Source of the DNA: Methanobacteriaceae archaeon 41_258
GTDB lineage: Archaea > Methanobacteriota > Methanobacteria > Methanobacteriales > DSM-23052
Reading direction: 5' to 3'
Assembly (NCBI GenBank): GCA_001507955.1
Contig: LGEU01000002.1
Span: 1-32,175 of the forward strand
DNA length: 32,175 nt
Each line of letters starts with the position of its first letter. Within the stretch, counting starts at the first letter, position 1. The notes below the pieces were generated by a model. It did not search any database. It had not been told where the DNA came from and saw only the letters and a program-made list of their open reading frames with translations. Position numbers and translations under genes: made by a program. Positions 1 to 8,433 of the stretch are shown piece by piece.

Positions 1-195
1 CCCATTATCTAATGTTATGATGAACGCCATGTCAACCGCTCCTATACCCGGCCTTGGCTCGCTTGGGTCAACGCATAAGAGCAGCACTTTCTTCTTTCCT
101 TTCATGACATTCTGAAAGTCTTTATGTACAATAAAAGAGAGAATAGTACCTGCAAGGATGATTATTACTATGAATATTATAATTTTCCGGTTCAT
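1..195 (-). CDS. DUF4012-like secreted or membrane protein, N-terminal part (truncated by window edge)
   Basis: The reverse strand reads from an ATG at 195 to the window edge without a stop, giving 65 residues. A charged N-terminus (MNRK) is followed by one hydrophobic helix of about 18 residues, which is a signal anchor. Next comes the segment VLLLCVDPSEPRPGIGAVDM. That segment resembles the opening of archaeal DUF4012 proteins, distant relatives of LytR-CpsA-Psr enzymes, which in Methanobacteriales are probably involved in envelope assembly; this role is inferred from family resemblance. A GGGGAGG lies about 14 nt before the ATG and a TATA-like TTTATATAA (218-226) just beyond it. The C-terminal catalytic part is outside the window. 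Confidence 0.6.
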   Translation of the reverse strand, partial: MNRKIIIFIVIIILAGTILSFIVHKDFQNVMKGKKKVLLLCVDPSEPRPGIGAVDMAFIITLDNG

Positions 196-396
196 GGATG
201 TGATGTTATCCTCCCCATTATATAAATCCTATGTAAGTAAAGCTTGTGCTATGGTGTTAAATTGGGGGGATACGAAGCCTAAAATTGCATGAGGAGAATA
301 TATATCCTGGACTGTCTGTCATTATATGCTTTGAAAACATGAAAATTTTTTTGATATCCATTTTAATAGCGGCGATCCTCTAATAGTCTGGGAAAT

Positions 397-795
397 TTAG
401 AAAATCAAAATGATTAAAAGGATGATTATGATGACTATTGATATAAGTATATAATTAGAACCTCTGGACGTTCTATGGGTCTTAATTTCCTCTCTTTTAT
501 CTTGGACTGTGGAGATAAAATTCTGAGCATTATCATAGTCTTTCTCGAGCAAATTTTCAAGTGTAATTTCACCCTCTTTGGAAGTTCTGTTGGTAGTTTC
601 ATCAACTTTCTGAAGTTTTTCCGTGTAGGCCTCTTCTAGGGAATCATAATGTTGAAGTGAGCCTCCACATTCACATGAGACAAAATCAGAAGGGCTTTCA
701 CCTTTCTTCAGCTTATAATAGCCTCCACATTCTTCACAGACTAGATAGCCTTTAGAATCGGACTTTCCAGCCTTTGGCAACTGGAACCCCCCCAC
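397..795 (-). CDS. Zinc-ribbon protein with C-terminal membrane anchor
   Basis: This 132-residue protein begins with a zinc ribbon: CEECGG near residues 20-25 and CECGG near 41-45, in CxxC...CxC arrangement. A hydrophilic, probably coiled middle follows, and the last 18-20 residues are almost pure I/L/V, a C-terminal transmembrane anchor. No catalytic motif is visible. The architecture suggests a tail-anchored cytoplasmic metal-binding protein; its function is unknown. The GTG at 795 lies behind a G7 tract, but TTG at 780 also lies at good distance from a second G7 tract, so the start is ambiguous by five residues. It is in tandem with the DUF4012 gene, about 200 nt apart. Confidence 0.65.
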   Translation of the reverse strand: MGGFQLPKAGKSDSKGYLVCEECGGYYKLKKGESPSDFVSCECGGSLQHYDSLEEAYTEKLQKVDETTNRTSKEGEITLENLLEKDYDNAQNFISTVQDKREEIKTHRTSRGSNYILISIVIIIILLIILIF

Positions 796-950
796 TTAAC
801 ACCCCCCCACAAATTAAACATCATTATTTTGGGGGAGAGTATTTGGATTTATTTTATATTATTGTTTATAGATAAACCTTTTGTATATACCATTAAAAAT
901 TCTATTATAACTAGAGGCGTGAATAAAATTTTTTTTGAGAGGCTTCCAAT

Positions 951-1658
951 ATGGTGGTTATAGTAGTAGGGGTTGGTGAAAACAAAAATGTTGAGACAGC
1001 AGCGAATAATATGGATTTTGAAGTTCTTTTATCCTATTCAGAGGATGAATTTATTAAGATGATCCATGAGGGCATTGGGGATGCGTATGTGAGGGGTTCT
1101 TTAAATTCAGCGCCCATAATAAAAGAATTGCGGAAAATAGGTGATCCTAAAAGGGCATCTTTTATAGAATTGGATGATCACAGTTTTCTTTTAGCTCCTG
1201 TTGGTATAGATGAGGGGTTCACAATAGATGACAAGATAAAAATAATAGACTACTGTTCCAGGTTTATGGAAAAGATAGGAATGAAAGCTACAATAGCAGT
1301 TATTTCAGGTGGCAGGCCCCAAGATATTGGGAGAGCACTTGAAATCGATAAATCCATCAAAGAAGCCGAGAAGTTAACATCAATGATAAAAGATAAATAT
1401 GATATAAAACATTATTATATTCTGATAGAGGATGCTATAAATGATGGACGTAATCTGATTCTAGCCCCAGATGGTATAACAGGTAACCTAATATTTAGGA
1501 GTCTCGTGTTGATTGGATCAGCTAGAAGTCATGGGGCTATAACCCTTGGGATAGACCCTATTTTTATAGACACTTCTAGAGCCCAGACTGTCAAAGGCTA
1601 TGAGAGAGCGTTAAGATTCGCATATAAACTTGTCAATATGAAGGAGGATGGGGTATGA
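951..1658 (+). CDS. mtxX: Methanogenesis marker protein 4 (MtxX)
   Basis: The 235-residue product matches the MtxX / methanogenesis-marker-4 family, found in methanogens and distantly related to phosphotransacetylases. Visible features are an N-terminal Rossmann-like strand ([12 protein letters not shown]), [12 protein letters not shown] near 117-128, and APDGITGNL near 172-180, which resembles the substrate/phosphate loop of phosphate acyltransferases. Its biochemical role is not established; a methyltransferase label is historical. It opens a cluster with uppS, sharing an ATGA overlap. The ATG at 951 is preceded by GAGAGG, and the upstream GTG lies in another frame. It supports assignment of the genome to a methanogen. 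Confidence 0.85.
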   Translation: MVVIVVGVGENKNVETAANNMDFEVLLSYSEDEFIKMIHEGIGDAYVRGSLNSAPIIKELRKIGDPKRASFIELDDHSFLLAPVGIDEGFTIDDKIKIIDYCSRFMEKIGMKATIAVISGGRPQDIGRALEIDKSIKEAEKLTSMIKDKYDIKHYYILIEDAINDGRNLILAPDGITGNLIFRSLVLIGSARSHGAITLGIDPIFIDTSRAQTVKGYERALRFAYKLVNMKEDGV

Positions 1659-2422
1659 AACTCCTAAAGCCACTCTATAAACTCTACGAATGGTACATTT
1701 TAAAAGATCTGAAAAAAGAGAAAATGCCGAGGCACGTAGCCATAATAATGGATGGCAATAGGCGCTACTCAAGATTACAAGGCAGTAGGGATCCTATACA
1801 AGGCCACCAAAGAGGTATTAAAACCCTTGAAAAAGTACTAGATTGGTGTATAGACCTTGGAATAGAAATCGTTACGGTGTATGCGTTTTCCACCGAAAAC
1901 TTCAAACGTCCCAGGAGGGAAGTGGAAGGGCTTATGAGATTATTCGAGGAAAACTTTAAAAGGGTTGCTGAAAATGAGAAGATCCATGAAAATCGTGTGA
2001 GGATCAAAGCCGTAGGCAACCTTGACCTCTTACCCGAGAACGTGAAGGAAGCTATTAGAATAGCTGAAAAGGCCACTGAAGAGTACGATGATAGGATCCT
2101 TAATATTGCAATAGGCTATGATGGGCGGCTAGAAATAGTTGAGGCCACCCGGAAGATAGCGCAGATGGTTAAGGAGGGTGAACTCGACCCAGAAGACATC
2201 GATGAGGATACTATAAATGATAACCTTTATACTGCGGGTTTAGAGGACCCCCACCTTATCATAAGGACTAGTGGAGAGGAAAGATTGAGCGGATTCTTGC
2301 TCTGGCAATCATCTTATTCTGAATTATACTTTTGTGACAGTCTCTGGCCAGAATTTAGGAAAGTGGACTTTTTAAGGGCTCTGAGATCGTATCAGAAGCG
2401 TGAGAGGAGATTCGGCGTCTGA
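1655..2422 (+). CDS. uppS: cis-Prenyltransferase (polyprenyl diphosphate synthase)
   Basis: This 255-residue enzyme elongates an allylic diphosphate with isopentenyl diphosphate in cis to make the long polyprenyl carrier used for glycan and pseudomurein precursor export. Seen directly: [11 protein letters not shown] (27-37) with the catalytic Asp33, [11 protein letters not shown] (76-86), and [11 protein letters not shown] (204-214), the C-terminal substrate-binding signature. The length is normal for the family. Archaeal members are thought to use geranylgeranyl diphosphate as primer. The start ATG overlaps the mtxX stop (ATGA), implying translational coupling. tatD follows after only 18 nt. 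Confidence 0.95.
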   Translation: MKLLKPLYKLYEWYILKDLKKEKMPRHVAIIMDGNRRYSRLQGSRDPIQGHQRGIKTLEKVLDWCIDLGIEIVTVYAFSTENFKRPRREVEGLMRLFEENFKRVAENEKIHENRVRIKAVGNLDLLPENVKEAIRIAEKATEEYDDRILNIAIGYDGRLEIVEATRKIAQMVKEGELDPEDIDEDTINDNLYTAGLEDPHLIIRTSGEERLSGFLLWQSSYSELYFCDSLWPEFRKVDFLRALRSYQKRERRFGV

Positions 2423-2426
2423 TAGT

Positions 2427-2432
2427 GGGGGT
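2427..2432 (+). promoter_or_regulatory. Shine-Dalgarno sequence that decides the tatD start
   Basis: GGGGGT lies 8 nt before an ATA codon at 2441, just after the uppS stop. No ATG, GTG or TTG in the tatD frame is available between the upstream stop (TAG 2423-2425) and the conserved HxH motif. This site therefore points to the ATA as initiation codon. Confidence 0.45.
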
Positions 2433-2440
2433 TTGATAGG

Positions 2441-3196
2441 ATAATAGATATTCACTGCCACATAGACTTCAAAGAGTTTAACAAGGACAGGGAAGAGGTT
2501 ATAAAAAGGGCTAAGGGAGGATTAACCGCTATCATAGATTCTGGAGTCGGTCTCGGGGGCGTTAGAAGATCCATCAGATTATCAGAAGAACATAAACATT
2601 TCATATACCCTACACTTGGTTTACACCCCGTAGACGCGGCTAGGATGGGAGACGAGCTCATAGAAACCATCATAAAAGAGATAGAAGATAACATAGAAAA
2701 AGCCGTGGGGGTTGGCGAAACAGGATTAGACTTCCACCATACAAAGGACCTTGAAGGTCGCAGAAGGCAAGAAAAGATCTTCAAATTATTCATAGAACTT
2801 GCGAGTGAATATGAGCTTCCACTCATAATCCATGCAAGGGACGGTGAAAAACAAGCCTTCAAAATCCTAAAAGAACATCCACTAGAAGATGTGATATTCC
2901 ATTGTTATAGTGGCAGCCTAAACACTGCAAAGAATATAATAGAAGAGGGGTATTACCTTTCATTCTCTACTATGATATGTTTCATAGACCATCATCAGAG
3001 ACTAATCAAAGATTTGCCACTTCAAAGTATCCTAACAGAGACAGATAGCCCATACTTGTCCCCATTCAAGGGTAAGCGGAATGAACCATTATTTGTAGAG
3101 GAAGCTGTGAAGAAAATAGCCCAACTAAAAAATACAAGCATCCAGGAAGTCGACAGAACAACGGAAAAAAATGCAAAGAAGATATTCAAAATATGA
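2441..3196 (+). CDS. TatD-family metal-dependent hydrolase, apparent ATA start
   Basis: The TIM-barrel metallohydrolase reads about 251 residues from ATA at 2441, giving (M)IDIHCHIDF. All TatD metal-site elements are present: H5xH7, GVGETGLDF with Glu93, IIHARDGE with His131, FHCYSGS with His154, and ETDSPYLSP with Asp202. Family members are nucleases/phosphoesterases acting on DNA or related substrates. The first conventional in-frame start is ATG 2645, which would remove the HxH strand and 68 residues, so it is unlikely. Either AUA initiates, or a one-base indel near 2433-2450 has separated the TTG at 2433 from the frame. The gene is cotranscribed with uppS and ends 1 nt from the convergent gene. 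Confidence 0.75.
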   Translation: MIDIHCHIDFKEFNKDREEVIKRAKGGLTAIIDSGVGLGGVRRSIRLSEEHKHFIYPTLGLHPVDAARMGDELIETIIKEIEDNIEKAVGVGETGLDFHHTKDLEGRRRQEKIFKLFIELASEYELPLIIHARDGEKQAFKILKEHPLEDVIFHCYSGSLNTAKNIIEEGYYLSFSTMICFIDHHQRLIKDLPLQSILTETDSPYLSPFKGKRNEPLFVEEAVKKIAQLKNTSIQEVDRTTEKNAKKIFKI

Positions 3197-3197
3197 A

Positions 3198-3557
3198 TCA
3201 TTCTAGGACTTCCCTAGCTGCTATTAGAGCATTTATAGCAGCAGGAAACCCAGCATATACTGACATTTGTATTATAGTTTCGATTATTTCCTCCTTCGTG
3301 CAACCCGCATTAACAGCACCATGGATATGACTTTTAAGCTGTGGAGTGGCACAACCAAGGGTTGTTAAAGCGGCGATAGTTATAAGCTCCCTAGTTTTAA
3401 AATCAAGAACGCCACGGGAATATATTTCACCATAAGGGAACTCAGCAATTATACGCGCGAAATCAGGGGCTATACTCTCTAGTTCTTTTTTAAGTTTCTC
3501 ATATGAATCCCTATGAATCCTATCCAATATCTTCAATCCCCTCTCATACCTTTCCAT
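3198..3557 (-). CDS. Carboxymuconolactone decarboxylase / AhpD-fold protein
   Basis: This 119-residue helical protein has the CMD-domain core with [13 protein letters not shown] and the LGC...[16 protein letters not shown] segment. The AhpD redox CxxC is absent; the two Cys here are far apart, so peroxidase function is doubtful. The M. thermautotrophicus counterpart (MTH234) has a solved hexameric structure but, as far as I recall, no proven reaction. I chose the ATG at 3557 because GGGAGG (3567-3572) lies 9 nt upstream. An in-frame TTG at 3596 would add 13 residues but has no matching ribosome-binding site. It is divergent from arfC and abuts tatD tail to tail. Confidence 0.85.
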   Translation of the reverse strand: MERYERGLKILDRIHRDSYEKLKKELESIAPDFARIIAEFPYGEIYSRGVLDFKTRELITIAALTTLGCATPQLKSHIHGAVNAGCTKEEIIETIIQMSVYAGFPAAINALIAAREVLE

Positions 3558-3622
3558 AATCTTATACCTCCCTAAGGCTAATATATCATCCAACAATAAT
3601 AAAGTGGGGGGTGTACAATAAG

Positions 3623-4303
3623 TTGAAACCTTATGTCATATTAAATGCCGCCATGACACTCGATGGTAAAATAGCAACACACACCGGAAGCTCAGAAATA
3701 TCAGGAAAAGAAGACTTGATAAGGGTCCATAAACTGCGCAGAGAATGTGACGCTATAATGGTAGGGATAAACACAGTACTCATAGACAACCCCCGTCTAA
3801 CAATACACAAGATAAAAGCGGACAAGTCAGAAAACCCCACAAGGATAGTTGTCGACAGTAAGGCAAGAACGCCCCCAGATTCCAGAATACTCAACAAAGA
3901 GGCTCCAACAATAATAGCAGTTTCAAAAAGCGCCCCAGAAGAAAAAATCAAAAAATTATCAGAAAAGGCCAAGATAATCACAGCAGGTGATGATAAAGTC
4001 AACTTAAAAACCCTAATGGCTGAACTAGGAAAAATTGGCATAAAAAAGTTAATGCTAGAAGGCGGTTCAACCTTGAACTTCTCCATGCTCAAGGAAGGCC
4101 TCGTAGATGAGGTGAGGGTTTGCATAGCACCCATGATAGTGGGTGGTGTTAAGGCAAAAACACTAGTAGGCGGCCAGGGAATACCCTATATGAAGGATGC
4201 TATAAAACTAAAACTCGAAAAATACTACCCACTTGGGGAGGATCTCATCCTAGAATACAAGGTTATAAGATCCATAAGAAGGGAGGATACTCAAATTGCT
4301 TGA
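3623..4303 (+). CDS. arfC: 2,5-diamino-6-ribosylamino-pyrimidinone 5'-phosphate reductase
   Basis: This 226-residue RibD-C/DHFR-like reductase uses NAD(P)H to reduce the ribosyl group of the pyrimidine intermediate in archaeal riboflavin and F420 (Fo) biosynthesis. Seen: [18 protein letters not shown] at the N-terminus, [18 protein letters not shown], and [22 protein letters not shown] followed by IAPMIVGG, the usual NADPH and substrate elements. TTG 3623 is preferred as start because GGGGGGTG lies about 9 nt before it. GTG 3611 would add four residues but sits almost on top of the G-tract. The stop overlaps the next gene by 8 nt. Confidence 0.88.
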   Translation: MKPYVILNAAMTLDGKIATHTGSSEISGKEDLIRVHKLRRECDAIMVGINTVLIDNPRLTIHKIKADKSENPTRIVVDSKARTPPDSRILNKEAPTIIAVSKSAPEEKIKKLSEKAKIITAGDDKVNLKTLMAELGKIGIKKLMLEGGSTLNFSMLKEGLVDEVRVCIAPMIVGGVKAKTLVGGQGIPYMKDAIKLKLEKYYPLGEDLILEYKVIRSIRREDTQIA

Positions 4304-4844
4304 GGAAATCTATGAGAGAATAATCAAGTTAAGAGAGGATGGATGTCAAGATGGTCTCAAGAGCATTTGCCGCATGGATGAATTTTATTTCAATCAACTG
4401 ATGGCCCGCCTACAAAAGGAGATAGAAATCGTGAATAAGTATAACCCCCCGGCAAGGCCCGCTTTGGATCCCCTAGTATCCACAGAACTTGGAATTTACC
4501 GGGGCGACGACTACCAGATAGGCCGATTACTAGGTTACCCAGAATGTTGCGTGAAAAGTTTTTCAGAAGAGACAAGATTCGCAATAGATAAAGATCATTT
4601 GAAAGAATTAGAAGAATTAGACGCGCCAGAGGGGGCTTGTGCACTCATACTACCATCAGGTTTCATACCTTGCAGTTTAAAATGTCCAAGAGCATGGGAA
4701 AGTAAATTGATAGCCTATGTAGACTCTGAGGAGTACCAGATGATACTAGAACTTGAGGAGGAACTTAAAAGAGAATTACCACACTTTCATCTAGGCTACA
4801 ATGAATATTATGAGAAACTTCTAATCAAAAAAAAGCCAGGATAA
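4296..4844 (+). CDS. DUF483-family cysteine-rich protein
   Basis: This 182-residue protein carries the archaeal DUF483 signature LLGYPECCVKSF (Cys84, Cys85) plus Cys115, Cys126 and Cys130, a cluster that could bind metal or an iron-sulfur cluster (inference). No enzyme is established for the family. The TTG start at 4296 has GGGAGG about 9 nt upstream, inside the arfC end. The 8-nt overlap makes translational coupling with arfC likely and hints at a link to flavin/F420 metabolism. It ends 5 nt from the convergent DedA gene. Confidence 0.8.
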   Translation: MLEEIYERIIKLREDGCQDGLKSICRMDEFYFNQLMARLQKEIEIVNKYNPPARPALDPLVSTELGIYRGDDYQIGRLLGYPECCVKSFSEETRFAIDKDHLKELEELDAPEGACALILPSGFIPCSLKCPRAWESKLIAYVDSEEYQMILELEEELKRELPHFHLGYNEYYEKLLIKKKPG

Positions 4845-4849
4845 TGGGG

Positions 4850-5464
4850 TTACCTCTTCCTCCATATATAGATTAAGAGCAGGGCTAATCCTATGATAAC
4901 ACCATAATCTAGGATATGGAATATGGACTTTACGGTTGGCCAGTGAGGGCCAAGGGTGTATCCAATGTATGTTAAGGCGAAACACCATGGGATCGATCCT
5001 ATGAGGGTATAAATTGTGAATTTTTTCAAGTCCATTTCAGCTATCCCCGCAGGTAATGAAATGAATGTACGTATACCAGGGAGAACCCGGGAGATGAAAA
5101 CTGCTTCATGACCATATTTTGCAAACCACTCTTCCGCCATTTCAAGTTTCTTCTTTGTGATAAGGATGTATTTGCCATATTTTTCAAGTAATGGTCGGCC
5201 ACCATAAAATCCTATAATGTATGCTATCAATGAACCTATAAGGTTTCCTAGAGCTCCTATGATTGTAACGCCGAGGATGCTCATACCACCCTTCCATGCG
5301 ACGTATCCGCTGAATGGCATTATAACCTCACTAGGCAGTGGAATGCATGCACTCTCAAGGATCATACATATAAAAACGCCAAAATATCCGGTTCCTTGGA
5401 TAAATTCAATGACGATATTGCTCAGATGCTCTAAAAAACTGAATTTTAGGAATATTAGCGTCAT
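4850..5464 (-). CDS. DedA-family integral membrane protein (VTT/SNARE-associated domain)
   Basis: This 204-residue protein has several hydrophobic segments and the DedA hallmarks: an acidic residue in the first helix (Glu37), IPLPSE (41-46), the glycine-rich GNLIGSLIAYIIGFYGG, and the re-entrant motif FISRVLPGIRTFISLPAG (123-140) with the essential arginines. DedA proteins act in lipid-carrier recycling and membrane homeostasis; some bacterial members flip undecaprenyl phosphate. A role in recycling the polyprenyl carrier made by UppS is plausible but inferred. The ATG at 5464 has only a weak upstream AGAGG. Downstream of the beta-helix gene on the same strand. Confidence 0.9.
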   Translation of the reverse strand: MTLIFLKFSFLEHLSNIVIEFIQGTGYFGVFICMILESACIPLPSEVIMPFSGYVAWKGGMSILGVTIIGALGNLIGSLIAYIIGFYGGRPLLEKYGKYILITKKKLEMAEEWFAKYGHEAVFISRVLPGIRTFISLPAGIAEMDLKKFTIYTLIGSIPWCFALTYIGYTLGPHWPTVKSIFHILDYGVIIGLALLLIYIWRKR

Positions 5465-5506
5465 GTCTCTTTTTGCCTCTGATAAAATTATAGGATTTGG
5501 AAGGTA

Positions 5507-6445
5507 TTATGAGAATTTTTTGAATGAGTGGGGGTTGAAGCCGAATCTTATTAATGTCTGTTTGTCTTCTTCTGTGAGTTTACTTTCGGAGGTTGGTGGT
5601 ACTGGTTTTCCGCTCTTTGCTAGTATGGTTCCCCCTTTTCTTTGCGCGCCTAGGAATTTGCCTCCATCCCCATTTATTATGATGGTACCGGATTTCATGT
5701 CAATGGCTGTGAAGTCATCGGCATTTCCATCTATTATTACTGTGCCTCCACTTAGTAGGGCTCCTGTGTTCCTACCAGCATTTCCATCTACTCTTACAAT
5801 GCCCCTTTTCATTAGTATACCCGTGGAAAGGTCAACATTGCCTTTATGTATTATCTGGGCTTCCACGTCTAGGCGCGCCCCAATCGTGTCTCTTATACGC
5901 CTATCATCTATTATAAGCCTGTTACCTGTGAAGGTCGCTCCTATTAGTTTTTCTCCTTGGAGGCCGTTGGTGACTATGTCCGTTATTGATCTGAATTTCT
6001 TATAGCCTTTCTTGTCAGATTCCACTTCTATAAGGTTCCCGATGGGCTCTTTGACCTTGCCTTTGACGTATATACCCCCTTTTAGCATGCTTATACCCAT
6101 CCTGGTGTCAACATCACCCTCTATGATAACATCACCTACGTCTATTGCCTTTCCCGCTCCCCCGAAGAACTTTAGATCGACTCCCATACTTGAGCATGTC
6201 CTATGACCAGCATCTCCTAATATTCTGAGGGTACCACCATTTTTCAAGTGTTCTACGATGTCCTTGTATGTGTGGCCTGTTCCGGGTATTTGGTCTTCTG
6301 GTTCGAGTTCTTCACCCTTTTGTTGCCAATAGAAATTGTAAGTGAAATCTGCTATGCAATCTACGGGACCATCTGGTTCTATTTCAAGGATGTTTTCCCG
6401 GTCACTTTTCCTTTTCAAGAAATTGAACAATTCACTCACCTTCAT
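5507..6445 (-). CDS. GltB domain-3 / FwdC-like right-handed beta-helix protein
   Basis: This 312-residue protein is built from repeated turns of the GXGXG fold of glutamate synthase domain 3 and formylmethanofuran dehydrogenase subunit C. Successive coils are visible: GDAGHRTCSSM, GDVDTRMGISMLKGG, GNVDLSTGILMKRG, GNAGRNTGALLSGG, GNADDFTAIDMKSG and GDGGKFLGAQRKGG. Such helices are structural modules next to catalytic subunits, yet no partner subunit gene lies here, so its role is unknown. The start is ambiguous: ATG 6445 lacks a good ribosome-binding site, whereas GAAGGTGAG just inside the ORF is well placed for the TTG five codons later. Confidence 0.8.
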   Translation of the reverse strand: MKVSELFNFLKRKSDRENILEIEPDGPVDCIADFTYNFYWQQKGEELEPEDQIPGTGHTYKDIVEHLKNGGTLRILGDAGHRTCSSMGVDLKFFGGAGKAIDVGDVIIEGDVDTRMGISMLKGGIYVKGKVKEPIGNLIEVESDKKGYKKFRSITDIVTNGLQGEKLIGATFTGNRLIIDDRRIRDTIGARLDVEAQIIHKGNVDLSTGILMKRGIVRVDGNAGRNTGALLSGGTVIIDGNADDFTAIDMKSGTIIINGDGGKFLGAQRKGGTILAKSGKPVPPTSESKLTEEDKQTLIRFGFNPHSFKKFS

Positions 6446-6514
6446 CAGGATCTTATGTTCTTATTTGTAATATGAACTAAATAATATTTTAGAGAAAGAG
6501 GTGGAGATTCTGGT

Positions 6515-7147
6515 ATGGGAGAAGTTGTTAGGTTCTTGTCAGATATTGGTGTTGACACAAGATTTGTGAGTGTAATGAAGGATGCTGTCCTTATAAATAA
6601 TCTCAGGTTTTCAAGGTTTTCCAGGAGGCGGGAGGAACTGTTCAAGAAACATTATCCTAATATAAAGGTTGTGAGGTCTAAAATTTTCCAGATGATATGT
6701 TCGAGGGTTTCCCGCGTACTATCAGCCGAATTAGAACCTCATCAGAGGATATTTGTCAAGGAAGGTGATGATCCGCTTTCATACACGTTATATGCTGTAT
6801 TGGAGCCCTACACTAGAAAATATGGTGTCAGTTTAGTTTCCGGGCCGGAATTTGATTTTATCGCATCTCCATTAACACTGGATCATATAATAGCTGATGC
6901 TATAGAGAAGATGATTAATGGAAAGCTTATTGTTGGTCCTCCAAGGGAGGATTATAGGGGGAGGTTATTGTATCCTCTATCCAGGGTGCCTGTAGCTTGG
7001 ATTGAAAGATGGTTGGGAGTCGGGCCGATAAGAGTAACAGGGGATAATGTTGTCGAGGAGTTTCTTGGGTTCTTTGAGGAAGTTTTCCCACAATTTAGAG
7101 AGAACATGCTGAAATCCTTAGATTATATCAAAGAGGGTGTTATTTGA
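6515..7147 (+). CDS. Conserved methanogen protein of unknown function
   Basis: I do not recognise a domain in this 210-residue protein. It is soluble and mixed alpha/beta, with a basic N-terminal third ([18 protein letters not shown]), a segment [20 protein letters not shown] near the middle, and [24 protein letters not shown] towards the C-terminus. No Walker motif, zinc site or membrane helix is evident. The ATG is well supported by AGAGGTGGAG about 8 nt upstream. It is divergent from the beta-helix gene across a 69-nt gap. Its last 8 nt overlap the 3' end of rfcL on the other strand. Confidence 0.75.
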   Translation: MGEVVRFLSDIGVDTRFVSVMKDAVLINNLRFSRFSRRREELFKKHYPNIKVVRSKIFQMICSRVSRVLSAELEPHQRIFVKEGDDPLSYTLYAVLEPYTRKYGVSLVSGPEFDFIASPLTLDHIIADAIEKMINGKLIVGPPREDYRGRLLYPLSRVPVAWIERWLGVGPIRVTGDNVVEEFLGFFEEVFPQFRENMLKSLDYIKEGVI

Positions 7148-8423
7148 ATTGTAGTAGTGTTGTCTGTTTTTCCTTGATTGGAGGATCCTCTCTTTCCATT
7201 TTCTTAATTTTGGATGGTTTTCTCTTCCCTTTAAGTATCTTGAATTCTTCATTGGTTAATTCTAAATATTTTCTGATCTCCTGGGCAGTTTTTTCATCTT
7301 CTAGGATTATCTTGAGGTAGGGGAATGTTGTGATGGCAACCTTTTTTGATATGTGCAGTTTTTTTGAGATCTTTTCCGCCAGATTATCTATTATTTGGCG
7401 TTTGGTCTTTGTTCTCCCAAAGAATTGGAATGATCCGGGTCCTGCGTATCTTGTAAATTTCTTATAGGTTTCATCCTTTGATAGGGCCACTCCCACTCCT
7501 ATATGTTCTGATGCATAGCGCCAATATATGTAGTCTCTTGTTTGTGTCGCTCTTCCGAAGAATATGTCGGCGCGGGAGAGATGATTGTAGGCTTTTCTTA
7601 TCTCGTGGGGTTTTTCATATTCTCTTGGGATGTTCTCTGCTGTGAATTCAAGTAATAGTTGGGGGTCTTCGTCGATTTGCATGGCTTCTTTTATATGTCT
7701 AATATTTTTGCTCTTTAGGATGGCTCTTATAGCGTCGAATAGGCCCGGGAAAACATCTTTTTCACCAGCTTCTAGGAGCTCCGCTCCGATCTTCTTTTCT
7801 CCTTTTGCCATGGCCTCTAGGTCGTTTATGGCGGATCTTAGGTCCCCATGTGATCTTTTGGCGAGTTCTCTCAAAATTTTGGGGTCTGCTTCTATGTTTT
7901 CTTTTTGGCATATCCTTTTGAGGAATGCTACTATTGAGTTTGGGTGTGCTTTTCTGATGGTGATGATTTTACAAGCTGGTTTTATTGTTTGAAGTTTTTT
8001 ACTGTAGGGGTCGTTGGCTGTTAATACTATGGGATGTTTTGATTCTTTTATTATCTTGTTTATTGCGCGCACTCCTCCGCGGTCTTCGTTTCCGTGGATG
8101 CCGTCAACTTCGTCGAGTATGATGAGTTTGAGGTTATCATTGAATAGCGATTTGGTGGTTGATGCTTCCCCTATAATGTTCATGAGGAGGTCATGGGATC
8201 TTTTGTCACTAGCGTTAAGTTCTAGTTTATCTGAGAAGTGAGATCCTATGATATGGGCTAGTGTTGTTTTTCCAGTGCCTGGGGGTCCTATTAGTAGGAG
8301 TGGGTGTTGTGGTTTGCCATTTTTCCATGCTTGGATCCATTTTTTTATTTCTTTGATGGCCTTTTTGTTCCCCACCATTTCATTGAATGTTTTTGGCCGG
8401 TATTTTTCAGTCCATGACATCAT
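7140..8423 (-). CDS. rfcL: Replication factor C large subunit
   Basis: The 427-residue AAA+ clamp-loader subunit works with RfcS to open the PCNA ring and load it on primed DNA using ATP. Seen: [15 protein letters not shown] (RFC box), Walker A GPPGTGKT (46-53), Walker B DEVD (104-107), and sensor-1 TAND (135-138). The C-terminal tail ends in QTTLLQF (420-426), a canonical PCNA-interacting (PIP) motif. The first two codons are both ATG; the second (8420) is better spaced from GGGG, so the protein may start one residue later. rfcS lies 10 nt upstream in the same operon. Confidence 0.97.
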   Translation of the reverse strand: MMSWTEKYRPKTFNEMVGNKKAIKEIKKWIQAWKNGKPQHPLLLIGPPGTGKTTLAHIIGSHFSDKLELNASDKRSHDLLMNIIGEASTTKSLFNDNLKLIILDEVDGIHGNEDRGGVRAINKIIKESKHPIVLTANDPYSKKLQTIKPACKIITIRKAHPNSIVAFLKRICQKENIEADPKILRELAKRSHGDLRSAINDLEAMAKGEKKIGAELLEAGEKDVFPGLFDAIRAILKSKNIRHIKEAMQIDEDPQLLLEFTAENIPREYEKPHEIRKAYNHLSRADIFFGRATQTRDYIYWRYASEHIGVGVALSKDETYKKFTRYAGPGSFQFFGRTKTKRQIIDNLAEKISKKLHISKKVAITTFPYLKIILEDEKTAQEIRKYLELTNEEFKILKGKRKPSKIKKMEREDPPIKEKQTTLLQFK

Positions 8424-8433
8424 CTTGCCCCGA

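Noticed and set aside
339-383. ATG followed by MKIFLISILIAAIL and a stop, resembling a signal-peptide start
   Set aside because: Only 14 codons, no ribosome-binding site and no continuation in another frame. It may be chance or a decayed fragment.
196-396. Possible small RNA or tRNA in the 200-nt gap
   Set aside because: No cloverleaf, box C/D pair or stable hairpin was found. Only A/T-rich, promoter-like sequence is visible.
5217-6005. A 262-codon open frame on the plus strand antisense to the DedA and beta-helix genes
   Set aside because: It is a shadow of two well-supported genes, with a low-complexity S/P/L-rich composition and no recognisable motif.
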